Source of the DNA: Bacteroidales bacterium
Lineage (GTDB): Bacteria; Bacteroidota; Bacteroidia; Bacteroidales; UBA12077
Direction of reading: 5' to 3'
Length of the DNA: 64,000 nucleotides
Assembly (NCBI GenBank): GCA_013138975.1
Contig: WTBR01000079.1
Span: forward strand, 1-64,000
The notes under the pieces: generated by a model
Seen by the model: the letters and a program-made list of their open reading frames with translations, nothing else
What the model was told of the DNA's origin: nothing
Databases searched by the model: none
Made by a program: the position numbers and the translations under genes
Part shown: positions 52,113 through 62,900 of the stretch, piece after piece
Layout of the letters: the number at the start of each line of letters is the position of its first letter
Numbering within the stretch: position 1 is the stretch's first letter

Positions 52113-54554
52113 TTAATTTAAATTATCATATATTTTCAATACTTCATCCTTAAGGCTTTCAATTTCAGACAATAGAATTTCATTGTTGATGCTTGTTTCT
52201 ATCTCACTGTAAATCTTTTTTAAGTCTTCTTCAAAAAGCTTACCAATTCTTAGATTTTTATATTGCAATCCATTTGTTTTTATCCGTTGACATACTTCTT
52301 TTAAACCATAATAAGCATCGTTAAAATAAATAAGTTTTATTGCAATATCTCTACCATATAGCTTATTTAGTACTATCCAAAGTGATTTATCTGCATTATA
52401 TGAGTTTGTATTCCAATAATAATTTGAAGCTGTAAGCAAGCTAATCATATTCAACTCATTTAAATCGCTTGTATTTAATAAAATTTTCTTTTGGGGAGAT
52501 TGTTTATAAAAATTGTCAAAAGCTAGTAAATTATAAGGTTCAAAAATCGACAAAGTTCTTATTTTACCTGCATAGTAATTCCGAATTAATTCTGAATTAA
52601 ATCTTTCATGTTGAATTAATAAGCTATTATCATATAATATGGGAGATGTTCCTGTAATTTCTTTTATTCTAAAATATTCAGCATTATCAATTTGCGCTGA
52701 ATAATACGTTCCACCTGTCCAATATATTGAAATATCTTTAGATATATTTTTATTAATATTGTAATAATATATTTCTGCCTTACCATGTCCTTTATCAATA
52801 ATATCTAAGCTTTTCCATGGGGGAAGAAGCTCAAGATTAACGGATATATTTTTCTTATTAATGTAATTGCTAAAACTATTGAGTTTCTTTATATGTGCTA
52901 AATGCAAGTTAGTACTGTAAATAGAGCTGTCACTTGATAATAATATTGATTTCAAAGATTTTGTAGTCAATCCTCTGGAATTGAATCTATCAAACAAATC
53001 AACTTTATCTATTTTTAATTTATCTAAATCAAGCAATAATCCATATTTAATGGAACTATTTTCGTTTATTATATCCTTAAATGAATCAAATGGGTAATGT
53101 TCTTCATGCTTTGTACCATACCATTCAAAATATGCATTATTGAATTTAAATTGATTCAACAATTTCATTTTTACATTAAATTCTTCAAGAGCTCCTTCAA
53201 AATTGTGTATTATGAGTGCTCTTTCCTGAAAGTCAGGATAATCAATAATATCTGCACTTAAATACAATGAATTTTTCGAGTCGAATAATTGATTGAATGT
53301 AGTTATAGCGTTTCTTATTGCTTGATCATTTATACCATTAATAAAAACCAGGTTGTCTTTATTTTTTGATTGAATAATGTAGTATGAACCCTCATGTTCT
53401 CTAATAATTGAATCTGGCAAGCTTGAATTAGAAGTTTTATAGATTTCACTTTCCCCTATTGATATAATAAATTGTTTTTCTGATATCTCATTTAAGTTAA
53501 TATTCTTAACAATCTTTATATTATCATTTCGAAGGTCTGAACTATCATTAATTAAAGAGTTTAATATTTCTTTTAATTCTACTGCTGATTCTAAAATATT
53601 TTTACTGGAATTCTTTGGAATTACAATTATTGGATAAAGTGCTACTTCTTGATTAAAAAATTCTATTTGAGAATTCTTTATCAATTGCTTAGGTTGTGGA
53701 AATACTAAATCATTTGCTAAATAAGATGAATCGAAATAAGGTTCTAATCTTTCGAGCATGGTAAAATTTTCATTCGTGTATCGAAAATCAACATTATCAA
53801 TCCACATTTTACCTGTTCCTTTTAGTCCAATAAATATTTTTACATATCGTGCATTATCAGGTATATCGCCATCGAAATAAGGAAAATTTGCTGTTATGCC
53901 ATGAATCTCACCCCAAGCAAAGTTATCAAGTTCCCAAAAATTTGATAGTGTTAATGATTTAAATGTATTATCAATTTTTTTATCAGTAAAGGCATCTAAT
54001 TCTGTTCCACTAATTTCTATTTTATTTTTATCGTAAAAATGCAATCGTATATTTATTGCATCATACATTTTTGTACCAATTCGCGACTGATTAGGATAAA
54101 TATCTTCAAGTTTCAAAAATAATTTTAGGGAATAATTGCCAGGAATTACTTTAAGGTAATCGCTAATAATTCCTTCGCCTGTTATTTCTATCTCATTAGC
54201 TTTATTCCTCTCAATCTTAATTGAGTGATTTCCTTTATAAACATCTTCTGACCCAAATTCTCCATTTTCAGAATTTACCCATTTAATATTTTGCCCTACT
54301 TTCTTCCATCCATTAATCACATATGATTTTACACTACCTTCTTCGTAATAAACTTTCCCTGCTTCAAATGAATGATTAATTACTATATTTCCTAAATTCT
54401 TTTCGTTATTACGTATGTTAAAAGGGATTGATGTTGGGTATTTTGCCGACCAGCTTGTCTGTATTCTTGTTTGATTCTCTTTTTTGCAAGCACTTGCAAA
54501 TATTATGATAAGTAATAAAAATATGTAAAACCTAACTTTTTTTTTGTCACTCAT
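52113..54554 (-). CDS. Lipoprotein with a divergent GH84/GH20-like region
   Basis: 813 residues. Lipobox FASAC with C23. An N-terminal jelly-roll (about 50-260) is followed by a GH20b/hyaluronidase-N-like domain (about 285-435, ending in SADIIDYPDFQERALII). A TIM-barrel-like region has ISIYWTGGTYYSAQIDN, PILYDNSL and ISVNLELLPPW, which match blocks of GH84 O-GlcNAcase/hyaluronidases (vmWTG, llWDN, and the strand before). Where GH84 enzymes have the catalytic DD pair, this protein reads SSDSS (D542-S543), and the usual EGFYG motif reads NFEGAL. It may bind rather than cut glycans. Surface or outer-membrane location from the lipobox. Confidence 0.6.
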   Translation of the reverse strand: MSDKKKVRFYIFLLLIIIFASACKKENQTRIQTSWSAKYPTSIPFNIRNNEKNLGNIVINHSFEAGKVYYEEGSVKSYVINGWKKVGQNIKWVNSENGEFGSEDVYKGNHSIKIERNKANEIEITGEGIISDYLKVIPGNYSLKLFLKLEDIYPNQSRIGTKMYDAINIRLHFYDKNKIEISGTELDAFTDKKIDNTFKSLTLSNFWELDNFAWGEIHGITANFPYFDGDIPDNARYVKIFIGLKGTGKMWIDNVDFRYTNENFTMLERLEPYFDSSYLANDLVFPQPKQLIKNSQIEFFNQEVALYPIIVIPKNSSKNILESAVELKEILNSLINDSSDLRNDNIKIVKNINLNEISEKQFIISIGESEIYKTSNSSLPDSIIREHEGSYYIIQSKNKDNLVFINGINDQAIRNAITTFNQLFDSKNSLYLSADIIDYPDFQERALIIHNFEGALEEFNVKMKLLNQFKFNNAYFEWYGTKHEEHYPFDSFKDIINENSSIKYGLLLDLDKLKIDKVDLFDRFNSRGLTTKSLKSILLSSDSSIYSTNLHLAHIKKLNSFSNYINKKNISVNLELLPPWKSLDIIDKGHGKAEIYYYNINKNISKDISIYWTGGTYYSAQIDNAEYFRIKEITGTSPILYDNSLLIQHERFNSELIRNYYAGKIRTLSIFEPYNLLAFDNFYKQSPQKKILLNTSDLNELNMISLLTASNYYWNTNSYNADKSLWIVLNKLYGRDIAIKLIYFNDAYYGLKEVCQRIKTNGLQYKNLRIGKLFEEDLKKIYSEIETSINNEILLSEIESLKDEVLKIYDNLN

Positions 54555-54878
54555 AACACTAAATTTTCAATATGAAAAGTACATCAGAATTTTAAATTAT
54601 AACTTATTAAAGTTTAAAAGTTATTAAAAATTAATGACTTTTTATTCACATATTAGGTTTTTAAATACCTAATATCTGCAAGTAAATTTTCATTCATTTA
54701 AATATTAAGTAATTAACCGTACAACGGTTAACTAATATAGATGACATGAAATTATTATCAACTTGCTGATTATTAACAAATCCGTTGAACGCTTTGCGGA
54801 TTTAAGGTATAAAAAAACGCTCCCGAATTCTAAAACCTTAATGGAAGCAATGAAAATATATGGAAGCACGAGAAAATC
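54555..54878. other. Intergenic region with an uninterrupted repeat
   Basis: 324 bp between two minus-strand genes. No ORF. It contains the empty-site repeat at 54668-54809 and otherwise AT-rich sequence. Confidence 0.6.
54668..54809. repeat. ~140 bp intergenic repeat, uninterrupted copy (empty site)
   Basis: CCTAATATCTGCAAGTAAATT ... ACGGTTAACTAATATAG ... TTTGCGGATTTAAGG lines up with the two halves at 48387-48449 and 48683-48771, about 80-85 percent alike by eye. The break point falls inside GGTTAACTAAT. Confidence 0.75.
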
Positions 54879-55655
54879 CTAGAAATGGAATCCAATTCCT
54901 AATGTAATTCGATTATATTCGCTTGTACGATTAATTTTTTGTCCACTATATTCAATATATTCATGCTTTACCTGCATATACTTATAACCAATAGCAAACG
55001 AAAAAGCATTATTATCATTCAATTTCAATTTTAAGCCAATTCCAGGATTAATAATATAACCTCCTTTTGACTCTGGGTTTGAATCCGAATAATTATAATC
55101 ATATGGATCAGGTGATTCTAAAGGCATTGCATATCCACCTTGAAAGAATACAAAATGACTAAGTTTTGAATCCTTAAAAGAATATCGAATATCAGCAACA
55201 AGCGGCATATAGGTTTCATCAATTAAATCGATCCCTACTCCTGCTCCTAAGGCTAAACCCCAATCGAACTGATATCCATTTAAAAACATTAAGCTTAAAG
55301 ATGGAAATATTGATTCCATCTCCCCGCTAAGCATAAAACCAATATTAATATTAGAGTAATATCCTTTAGTCTTACAGGATATGTACTCATTTGAGTCTTT
55401 CTTTATTTCATTTGACAATGGCTCCTTTGCTATACGCATTATATCATTTTGATTTACTACCCATCTATCTCCACAATTACTAATTATCGTTATTGATTCA
55501 TTTACTTGAATTTCAATAATTTCTCCGTGAAGAATACTTCCATTATTTAAGTATACGACATCATGTAATTTTTCTTGTGCTTGAGAAATTTTGGGTACAA
55601 ACAAAATAATAGAAAATAAATATAAGGTAATTAAGAACTTAGAAAATCTTTTCAT
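54879..55655 (-). CDS. Predicted outer-membrane beta-barrel protein with N-terminal LSm-like segment
   Basis: 258 residues. Signal peptide MKRFSKFLITLYLFSIILFVPKISQAQ. Next a short beta domain (DVVYLNNGSILHGEIIEIQVNESITII, RWVVNQNDIMRIA) that occurs in several Bacteroidota secreted proteins. From about residue 95 comes a barrel: YYSNINIGFMLSG, DWGLALGAGVGIDLID, FSFAIGYKYMQVKHEY, ending RITLGIGFHF with a C-terminal aromatic. No named family. Located behind the GH84-like lipoprotein on the same strand but separated by 320 bp. Confidence 0.7.
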   Translation of the reverse strand: MKRFSKFLITLYLFSIILFVPKISQAQEKLHDVVYLNNGSILHGEIIEIQVNESITIISNCGDRWVVNQNDIMRIAKEPLSNEIKKDSNEYISCKTKGYYSNINIGFMLSGEMESIFPSLSLMFLNGYQFDWGLALGAGVGIDLIDETYMPLVADIRYSFKDSKLSHFVFFQGGYAMPLESPDPYDYNYSDSNPESKGGYIINPGIGLKLKLNDNNAFSFAIGYKYMQVKHEYIEYSGQKINRTSEYNRITLGIGFHF

Positions 55656-55934
55656 GTAACTTGTATTATGTTTTATATCTTTAAATAAGGCTAGTATTCA
55701 ATTGCTTTGCTTTATAAACTCATTGAACCTAAAAGGCTTATGAAGCATTTTCAGAATAAGCTCACAATGTTTTTGTTAGCCAATGTATTTCAAGTCAAAA
55801 GCATATTAGCAAGATGATCAAAATATTAGCTTGGTTGCGTTCACAGAAAAAAAAATTATATATTCATCTTTACGCAACCATTTTTAAATGTTCTTCATCT
55901 TTAATTTGACTTATTTATACAAATATAAGCTTTG

Positions 55935-57215
55935 ATGAAAATGAAATTAAAATCGATAATTTTTCTATTAATTGTAACTTCTATATTTTCTAGTTGTGAT
56001 GATAAAATAATGGAAACATACATGGCAAATGTACCTGTTTACATTACATATGGAGAACTAAGAAACTCTGTTCAAACAGAAGCTGTTCGAAACCTTGAAA
56101 ACCCTGGTAAAATATATTTTTACAATGATTATTTATTTATTAACGAATACTTAAAAGGAATTCATGTAATTGATAATTCGAATCCATCTTCTCCACAAAA
56201 TATTGCATTTATTAATGTCTCTGGCAATGTTGACATTTCTGTTAAAGACGATATTCTTTATGCGGATAGTTACATCGATCTAGTTGCACTTGATATTTCT
56301 AATATCAATAATATTGTTGAAGTAAACAGATTAAAAGACATTTTTCAGTATATAATTCCTCCATACGATAATAACTACCGTGTTGATGATATTAACTACG
56401 ATAAAGGTGTGGTAGTTGATTGGGAATTAAAGAAAATAACGCGCGAAATTGAACAACACAACTATCCTATTTATCCATGGTCAGAAGGCGTTGATTATAT
56501 GGAAGCATCATACTCTAACGGAACATCAGGATATTCATCAGGTGCTTCATCTTTTGGTGTAGGTGGATCTATGGCACGTTTTACGATTAGAAATAATGTT
56601 TTATATGCAATAGATTCAGGTGAATTAAAAGTTGTTGATATAACAAATCATACTGACCTATTATTAATTAGTTCACTTTATGTTACTTGGGGAATTGAAA
56701 CTCTTTTTCCATCGGGAGATCATTTATTTATTGGCTCTCAAACAGGAATGCTAATTTATGATATTACAAATCCTAAATACCCCTTATTTATCTCTGAATA
56801 TCAGCATATCACTAGTTGTGATCCTGTTGTTATTGAAGGCGATTATGCTTATGTAACTTTAAGAGCAGGGAATTTATGTGGTGAAGAATCTAATCAATTA
56901 GATGTAATTGATATTAGTGATCTTGAAAATCCTGAATGGGTAGAATCATACCCAATGACAGAACCTTATGGTTTAGGAATTGATAATTCTACTTTATTTG
57001 TTTGCGATGGTAGTGCCGGGCTTAAAATATTTGATGCAAGCGAAGTGGACGGTATAGCTGATAATATTATTGCCACATTCCCAGATATTGAAACCTACGA
57101 TGTAATTCCATTAAACGGGATATTAATGCTTATTGGCGATGATGGTTTGTATCAATATGATTATTCTGATTTAAATGATATACAACTATTAAGTTCTATT
57201 GCAATAACAAATTAA
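55935..57215 (+). CDS. LVIVD-repeat lipoprotein
   Basis: 426 residues from the ATG at 55935. The signal MKMKLKSIIFLLIVTSIFSSC has a lipobox with C21. The rest is a seven-bladed propeller-like run of LVIVD-type repeats, such as GIHVIDNSNPSSPQNIAFINV, LVALDISNINNIVEV, GMLIYDITNPKYPLFISEYQ, QLDVIDISDLENPEWVESYPM and GLKIFDASEVDGIADNI. Such lipoproteins are common in Bacteroidota; function unknown, with surface or periplasmic location inferred. A lone gene. Confidence 0.85.
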   Translation: MKMKLKSIIFLLIVTSIFSSCDDKIMETYMANVPVYITYGELRNSVQTEAVRNLENPGKIYFYNDYLFINEYLKGIHVIDNSNPSSPQNIAFINVSGNVDISVKDDILYADSYIDLVALDISNINNIVEVNRLKDIFQYIIPPYDNNYRVDDINYDKGVVVDWELKKITREIEQHNYPIYPWSEGVDYMEASYSNGTSGYSSGASSFGVGGSMARFTIRNNVLYAIDSGELKVVDITNHTDLLLISSLYVTWGIETLFPSGDHLFIGSQTGMLIYDITNPKYPLFISEYQHITSCDPVVIEGDYAYVTLRAGNLCGEESNQLDVIDISDLENPEWVESYPMTEPYGLGIDNSTLFVCDGSAGLKIFDASEVDGIADNIIATFPDIETYDVIPLNGILMLIGDDGLYQYDYSDLNDIQLLSSIAITN

Positions 57216-57778
57216 ATCTAGTTTGTTATTACTTACTATGCAATATTGAGTATCCTAAGCCAGTCACCGATAATTATCAGGATGAACTTTAGAGGTTTGG
57301 ATAGTATTTTTATCTTGTGTACCAGCGTTAAAAATTTATCCAAAATAATAATTATTGCTAAAAATTAAATAAAAATAGAAACTTGAAAGAATTCCTATTT
57401 TTATACTTTCATTTTGTACTTATTTAATTGAATTAATTACTTATTGAGTTCTAATTTAAATTCATCTTCTAATTTCAAACGTTTATTCTCAAATATTAAG
57501 CGTTAATTTCCAAAATCAATACGTTAAATTATTTAGAATTAATCTACGAACAAAAAAAACATACTTGTAGGCTTAAATTTAAATAATGAACTATTATTTA
57601 TACAAATACAAAATTTGGACATGTTTTATCCCCTAAACAGGTGATTAAAAATACCTTGATTAAGGGATTGAATAATCTTGTAACAATGTAAAATATTATT
57701 ACGTATTATGTTATACTTAATACTATAAACACAAAAACAATTTTAATAAACATTTAATAATATAATACGGCAAAATCT
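57216..57778. other. AT-rich gap, no gene
   Basis: 563 bp with no credible ORF. A decayed version of the CCGATAGTTATCGG palindrome (ACCGATAATTATCAGG) is at about 57267-57282. The region must carry the promoter of the fibre/toxin genes, but no clear TTG/TAnnTTTG pair was found. Confidence 0.5.
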
Positions 57779-59920
57779 ATGATAAACACTGACAATGCCA
57801 TTTTGGCAATGCTCATGGAGCAGGAAGAACTCAATGTTATTAAGACTAAATTGAGTTTCGTTGAAAAAACAGTTGATAACAAACAGGATAATTTTCACGA
57901 AGGAGACGATGAACCTGACCCTAATGTGCAAGGGAAATTCTGGATGCGAAATCATGAAGGAAGACGTAAGCTTCACTATTGGAATTCAGATACTAATCAA
58001 TGGGAATTAATGACGCCAACCAGTCCTGATGATATTGGAGCCATTGGTTCAGAACAAGCCTCAGAACTTGCTGACCGACGGATCGGAGCCAGAGTCGGTA
58101 CTCAACTCGTAGAAAATGATTGGACTATTGGCTCGGGCACTACTGACTTTTTTGATTTAATCGGGAATGATACTGAAAACCACAGAGTATATGGCATTAA
58201 CCCAAAAGGTCAAAGATCTGTTTTATGGGAATGCAGGCCTGATGCTGTAAATGATGCTGATGGTGGCTGGATTACAAAACCTTTTGTAATTGACAAATCA
58301 AAAACCTATCGATTTTCTGTTTTTATTAAAACAAATAATAATTCAGGTTGGACTTATTTTGGTTGCACACCTGATACTGTGGCTACACTAAATACAGACA
58401 CAAAAAATCCCAGTCCATATTTTTGGGATGGAGATTTACCCGAAAATGATAAATGGTATTTAATAGTAGGATATATTTTTCCTACCGGTGAAACCGGACT
58501 GGACAATTTGGGTGGAGTTTATGAATGTGAAACCGGGAAAAAGATTACCGATGTTGAACATTCTTTTAATTGGGCAGCAGATTGTATTAGTTCGTCTCAC
58601 AAATGCTCACACTATTTTAATACTAACATTGAAACGAGACAATGGATGTTTAATCCAAGAGTCGATCTTATTGATGGAAATGAACCTTCTGTAATAGCAT
58701 TATTAGGAAAAGTAGAGGAATTAGGTGGAGTATTATCAGATGACATGTATCACACGGATAATAGGCCAAATATGGATGAAATACCTGACGGAACGACTTA
58801 TCATCGAATAAAAGGTTCAGAAAAAACAAATCTTGCGGATGGTAAAAAACTAGATGGAAGCACATATAATGTAGATGATGTTGATGGAGCTATATCATCC
58901 ACTGATGCTGATGATCGAATTAGTGCTAAAGTTGGTAGTGATACTGAAATTAGTTACCTAAGAGATGGTAAAAAATATAATGGTTCATATATTCAAGCTT
59001 CTAACATTGGTGCAGTAACTTCAGCTGAAGCCTCAAACCTTGCTGACAGTAGAATTAGTGCCAGAGTTGGCACACAACTTATTGAAAACGATTGGACAAT
59101 AGGTTCCGGAGCTACTGGTTTCTTTACTCTAAACGGAAGTGCTACAGAAAATTATAGAGTTTACGGCTTAAACCCAAAAGGAGAAAGATCGATACTATGG
59201 GAATGCAGACCAGATGCTTCATACGATGCTGATGGTGGTTGGAATACAGTTGATTTTGCAATTGACAAATCTAAAACTTATCGTTTCGCAATTTTTGTAA
59301 AAACAAATAGCGATTCCGGAAAAACTTATTTGGGTTGTAAAGGTTCTACTGTAACAACTATAAATACAGATACAATACATACAAATCCCTATTTCTGGAG
59401 TGGAGATTTACCTCAGAACAATAAATGGTATTTAATAATAGGATATGTTTTTCCTGCAGGACAAACCGGTTTGAGTACCCTTGGGGGTATTTACGATTGC
59501 GACACAGGGAAAAAGGTTACGGGAGTAGGTGCGTCATTTAACTGGGCAGCTAATGCTACTATTTCGTATCACAGATGTTTACATTATTATGATACTAACA
59601 CTTCAACCCGACAGTGGATGTTTGGTCCAAGAGTTGATCTAATTGATGGTAATGAACCTTCAGTAATGTCATTGCTTGGTAAAGTTGATGAAATTGGAGG
59701 TGTAGCTTCAGATAACATCTATCACACTGGCAAAAAACCTAATGCCACCGATGTTGGAGCCAGACCTAACACCTGGACACCTACTGTAGATGATTTACCA
59801 TTAATACCAGTAGCTAAGGTAGAAGACTTATCAACGCGCTTAGATGTTATGGACGATGAAGTTGTGACACTGATAGATAGAGTAATATTTTTAGATGAGC
59901 ATTTACCTAATCAAGTTTAA
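57779..59920 (+). CDS. Tail-fibre-like protein with an internal duplication
   Basis: 713 residues, no signal peptide. An N-terminal coiled-coil-like start (LMEQEELNVIKTKLSFVEKTVDN) and a short GKFWMRNHEGRRKLHYWNSDTNQWEL segment of the kind seen in phage tail proteins are followed by two ~245-residue modules. Each begins GAxxSEQASELAD, contains VENDWTIGSG, PKGQRSVLWECRPDA, DKSKTYRFSVFIKTN, and ends near DGNEPSVIALLGKVEELGG; each looks like a beta-sandwich. A VGARPNTWTPTVDDLPL block and a final coil (VEDLSTRLDVMDDEVVTLI) end the chain. It lies 75 bases ahead of the Tc-toxin-like gene and may be its partner. No family name is certain. Confidence 0.65.
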   Translation: MINTDNAILAMLMEQEELNVIKTKLSFVEKTVDNKQDNFHEGDDEPDPNVQGKFWMRNHEGRRKLHYWNSDTNQWELMTPTSPDDIGAIGSEQASELADRRIGARVGTQLVENDWTIGSGTTDFFDLIGNDTENHRVYGINPKGQRSVLWECRPDAVNDADGGWITKPFVIDKSKTYRFSVFIKTNNNSGWTYFGCTPDTVATLNTDTKNPSPYFWDGDLPENDKWYLIVGYIFPTGETGLDNLGGVYECETGKKITDVEHSFNWAADCISSSHKCSHYFNTNIETRQWMFNPRVDLIDGNEPSVIALLGKVEELGGVLSDDMYHTDNRPNMDEIPDGTTYHRIKGSEKTNLADGKKLDGSTYNVDDVDGAISSTDADDRISAKVGSDTEISYLRDGKKYNGSYIQASNIGAVTSAEASNLADSRISARVGTQLIENDWTIGSGATGFFTLNGSATENYRVYGLNPKGERSILWECRPDASYDADGGWNTVDFAIDKSKTYRFAIFVKTNSDSGKTYLGCKGSTVTTINTDTIHTNPYFWSGDLPQNNKWYLIIGYVFPAGQTGLSTLGGIYDCDTGKKVTGVGASFNWAANATISYHRCLHYYDTNTSTRQWMFGPRVDLIDGNEPSVMSLLGKVDEIGGVASDNIYHTGKKPNATDVGARPNTWTPTVDDLPLIPVAKVEDLSTRLDVMDDEVVTLIDRVIFLDEHLPNQV
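58036..59745 (+). repeat. Two diverged ~735 bp direct repeats within the fibre gene
   Basis: Unit 1 is about 58036-58770 and unit 2 about 59008-59742, separated by a ~240 bp linker. They match at DNA level in many blocks but have clearly diverged, so the duplication is not recent. Confidence 0.75.
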
Positions 59921-59995
59921 TAACTCACAAATAAGAGTTAAAATACGAATCGTTTTTACCATAAAAATTAAATTAAATACAAAAATCAACAAATT

Positions 59996-62900
59996 ATGAT
60001 ATATCCAATTGAAGATTACGATATGCTTTCAAATTTATTTTATAAGCCAATTCCTATACCTGATCCTACACCACTTAGAAGTTCATTAACCATTACCGGT
60101 AAAATATATGATTTATCAACCTCCGGTTACGGAGAAAATCTAAAAGTATGTGCTTACAATTATTCCGTTTATGATCCTGAATCTGATCAGGCCGGAGAAC
60201 CTAAAATTGAAGTTATAGGCTCAGCTATCTGTAAAAAAGATGGCAGTTATTACATGGTAATTGAAGAAGATGAGTTAATAGGATTAGGTATCCCGTTCGA
60301 ACTTGAATTATTTGTTTTTCAAGGGGACAGGCAATTAAACCTTGACAAACAAGAAATCGTTATCAGGGAAAGCGAAACACAAACAACAATATTAAGACAT
60401 TTGAAAGTTTTTACACTTGCTTCTGTAAAAGGAATTGTAAGAAGAAAGAATTTTATTGGTGCCGTTGGTTGTCTGGTAGAATTATATGATGGTTTAAGTG
60501 AAGAGGTTTTAGGATACGCAGTTACAGATTTAAAAGGAAAATATGAAATTCCTTATGGAGAACCCATAATTAAGGGGCTAAAGAAAAGGTCAAAATTAAG
60601 GTTACGATATTTTAACAACGAAGACCTAATAAAAATAAGTGAAACAGAAGCAAGTATAACTGATAGTAAATCTACTACTTTTGAGATGCCAACCTCTAAA
60701 ACAGAGATTATTACTGAGCAGCCATATTTAGGGGATATTGATATTGACGAAGAATATGATTGTGCATATGAAGTTAGTTCTATAGAAAATACGGGTGATT
60801 CCTGGACTGTAACCAAAAAAATATTTTCCATTAATGAAGATGAAAGTGCGGAAGAAAATAATTATTGGAAAGTATTAATTGGCAGTGATAACAATCCTTT
60901 TAAAGTTCTCAATCGAAAAGTAGTTTATAGTGCGGACAAAAAGTCTAAAACCACTTATATTCGTGTTACAGAAGACAGTGAAATTCAAAATATAAGTACT
61001 GATGTAATAGTATATAAAGAAGTTATAGAAAATTATGCAATAAGTAATTCACCAATCGTTTATACAGGTAGGCGAAAAGAAACTATTAACTTTCAATTCA
61101 TAAAAGATACACTTGATATATATACCAGACTTACAACAAGAGAAATAGAATTATTGCCTTTGTCAAAAACTATCGCAATTGAAGAGGAACTCATACCAAT
61201 TAGAAGTCGAAAGAGAAGCTACTCTATGGAAGAACATCCTTATGTAGCTTCAGTTACAGGAGCAAGTTTAAAGAATGTTCAACATTTAGGAAATGCAAGA
61301 GATCTTAACAATACTCTGCGATTAGAGCATGAGGACATTTTTTTTGGTCTCATAATGAAAGGATGCAAAGCAGATATATCCTCCTTATTTTCCATGTCGA
61401 ATTATGCTTTAACAAATAAAATTCGCAAAGCAGTTAGCGAGAATATCATCCCCGAACAAGCTATGCTTATTGTGAAAATTGAACAACTAAAAGATAAAAT
61501 CGTTCAATTTATAGCTGGAAGGTTTGACGATTTCTTTAGTAATATTAGTGACACAACAATTTTGGCTATAAGTAATGATGAAACAAAAAGAAGTGAGTTT
61601 ACCAAATGCCTTGTAGAGTATTCCTACGATAGCCAAAATATTGATAGCGGATTTTGGGAGAAATTAAATTTATCGGCAGAAGATGAACTAAAATTAAAAC
61701 TAGTAGTCGATTACAGTGAGTTGTGTGAAAGTAACAATGCTTTTATTAATTTATTTGTAGAGTCTGGAAACTTAGTACCTTTAAACGAACTACTTAAATT
61801 AACTAAAGATGAAATAATTGCTAAAATTTCTTCTGCCTCTGAAACGGTGCAAAGTGAAATATTATCGACTAATTATTTATCAGAAGATTTATTGGACGTA
61901 AATGCATTTAGTGCGTTAATTAACGAAAAAATTGAATTATATCATCCTACAAGATCCTTATTTTTGAGGTTGGACAAGATGTCTGATTTAAACTCAAGTA
62001 ACTCTTTACTAAACACAAAATTCAATGTTCTGCGTAAAAAGCTTATTTCAGAAACAGAAACAAGTACAACACATTTTTTTGATATAGGTATAAACAATAG
62101 CAAGGAGTTCAATATCGAAAAATCGCTTGTGCGTGATTATACAGAAAACAATTTATCCTTATTTGAGTCTTTCTTTACAGATCTCACTTCATATACAAAA
62201 ACCGATTGGATTGATTTTATGAACCTCATCCAACGTGTTTTTAGTGTAACTAAATACTCAATATTTGAAACGTTGGTTTATTTAATTGAAAAAGGTTTCA
62301 ATTCTGCTTTTGATGTTGTTAAAGTGGGACGAACAAATTTTATAGCAAAAACCTCCGATGTTTTGGAATCTACAAACCAGGCTTATATTTACAATGCAGC
62401 GGAATATAAAGTAAATAAAGCATTATCGTTGTTAAATAAATATTCACATGCTACAAACAGTGGAAATCCTACGGTTGTAAGCCCAAATAATCCCATTGCG
62501 CAAAGTGATACCCAGAATGTTCAGTTGCTAACATTACCAGATTTAGAAGTTCTTTTTGGCGATCAGGATATTACCGATACAAAGCATGGAGAATCTGTTT
62601 TGGGGCCAGCAGCCTATCTTGTGGATATTTTGAATTTATTGAAACAATATAAGATTACGGATACTACAACTTTATATGACGAAATAATTGAACGCAGGCC
62701 TGACATAGGTAATATTCCATTAAACTGTGAAAATGCCATTACCCCTATTCCATATATTGATTTGGTGATTGAAATTTTAGAAAGTGAGATATTCAAAAAT
62801 GAAAATCTTGCAGCTACAAATCCTGAAGAACTTGATAAATTTAACTTTAACACAACCAAAAGTTCAGATCAGTTAAAAGTGAATCCAGAAAATTGTTTAT

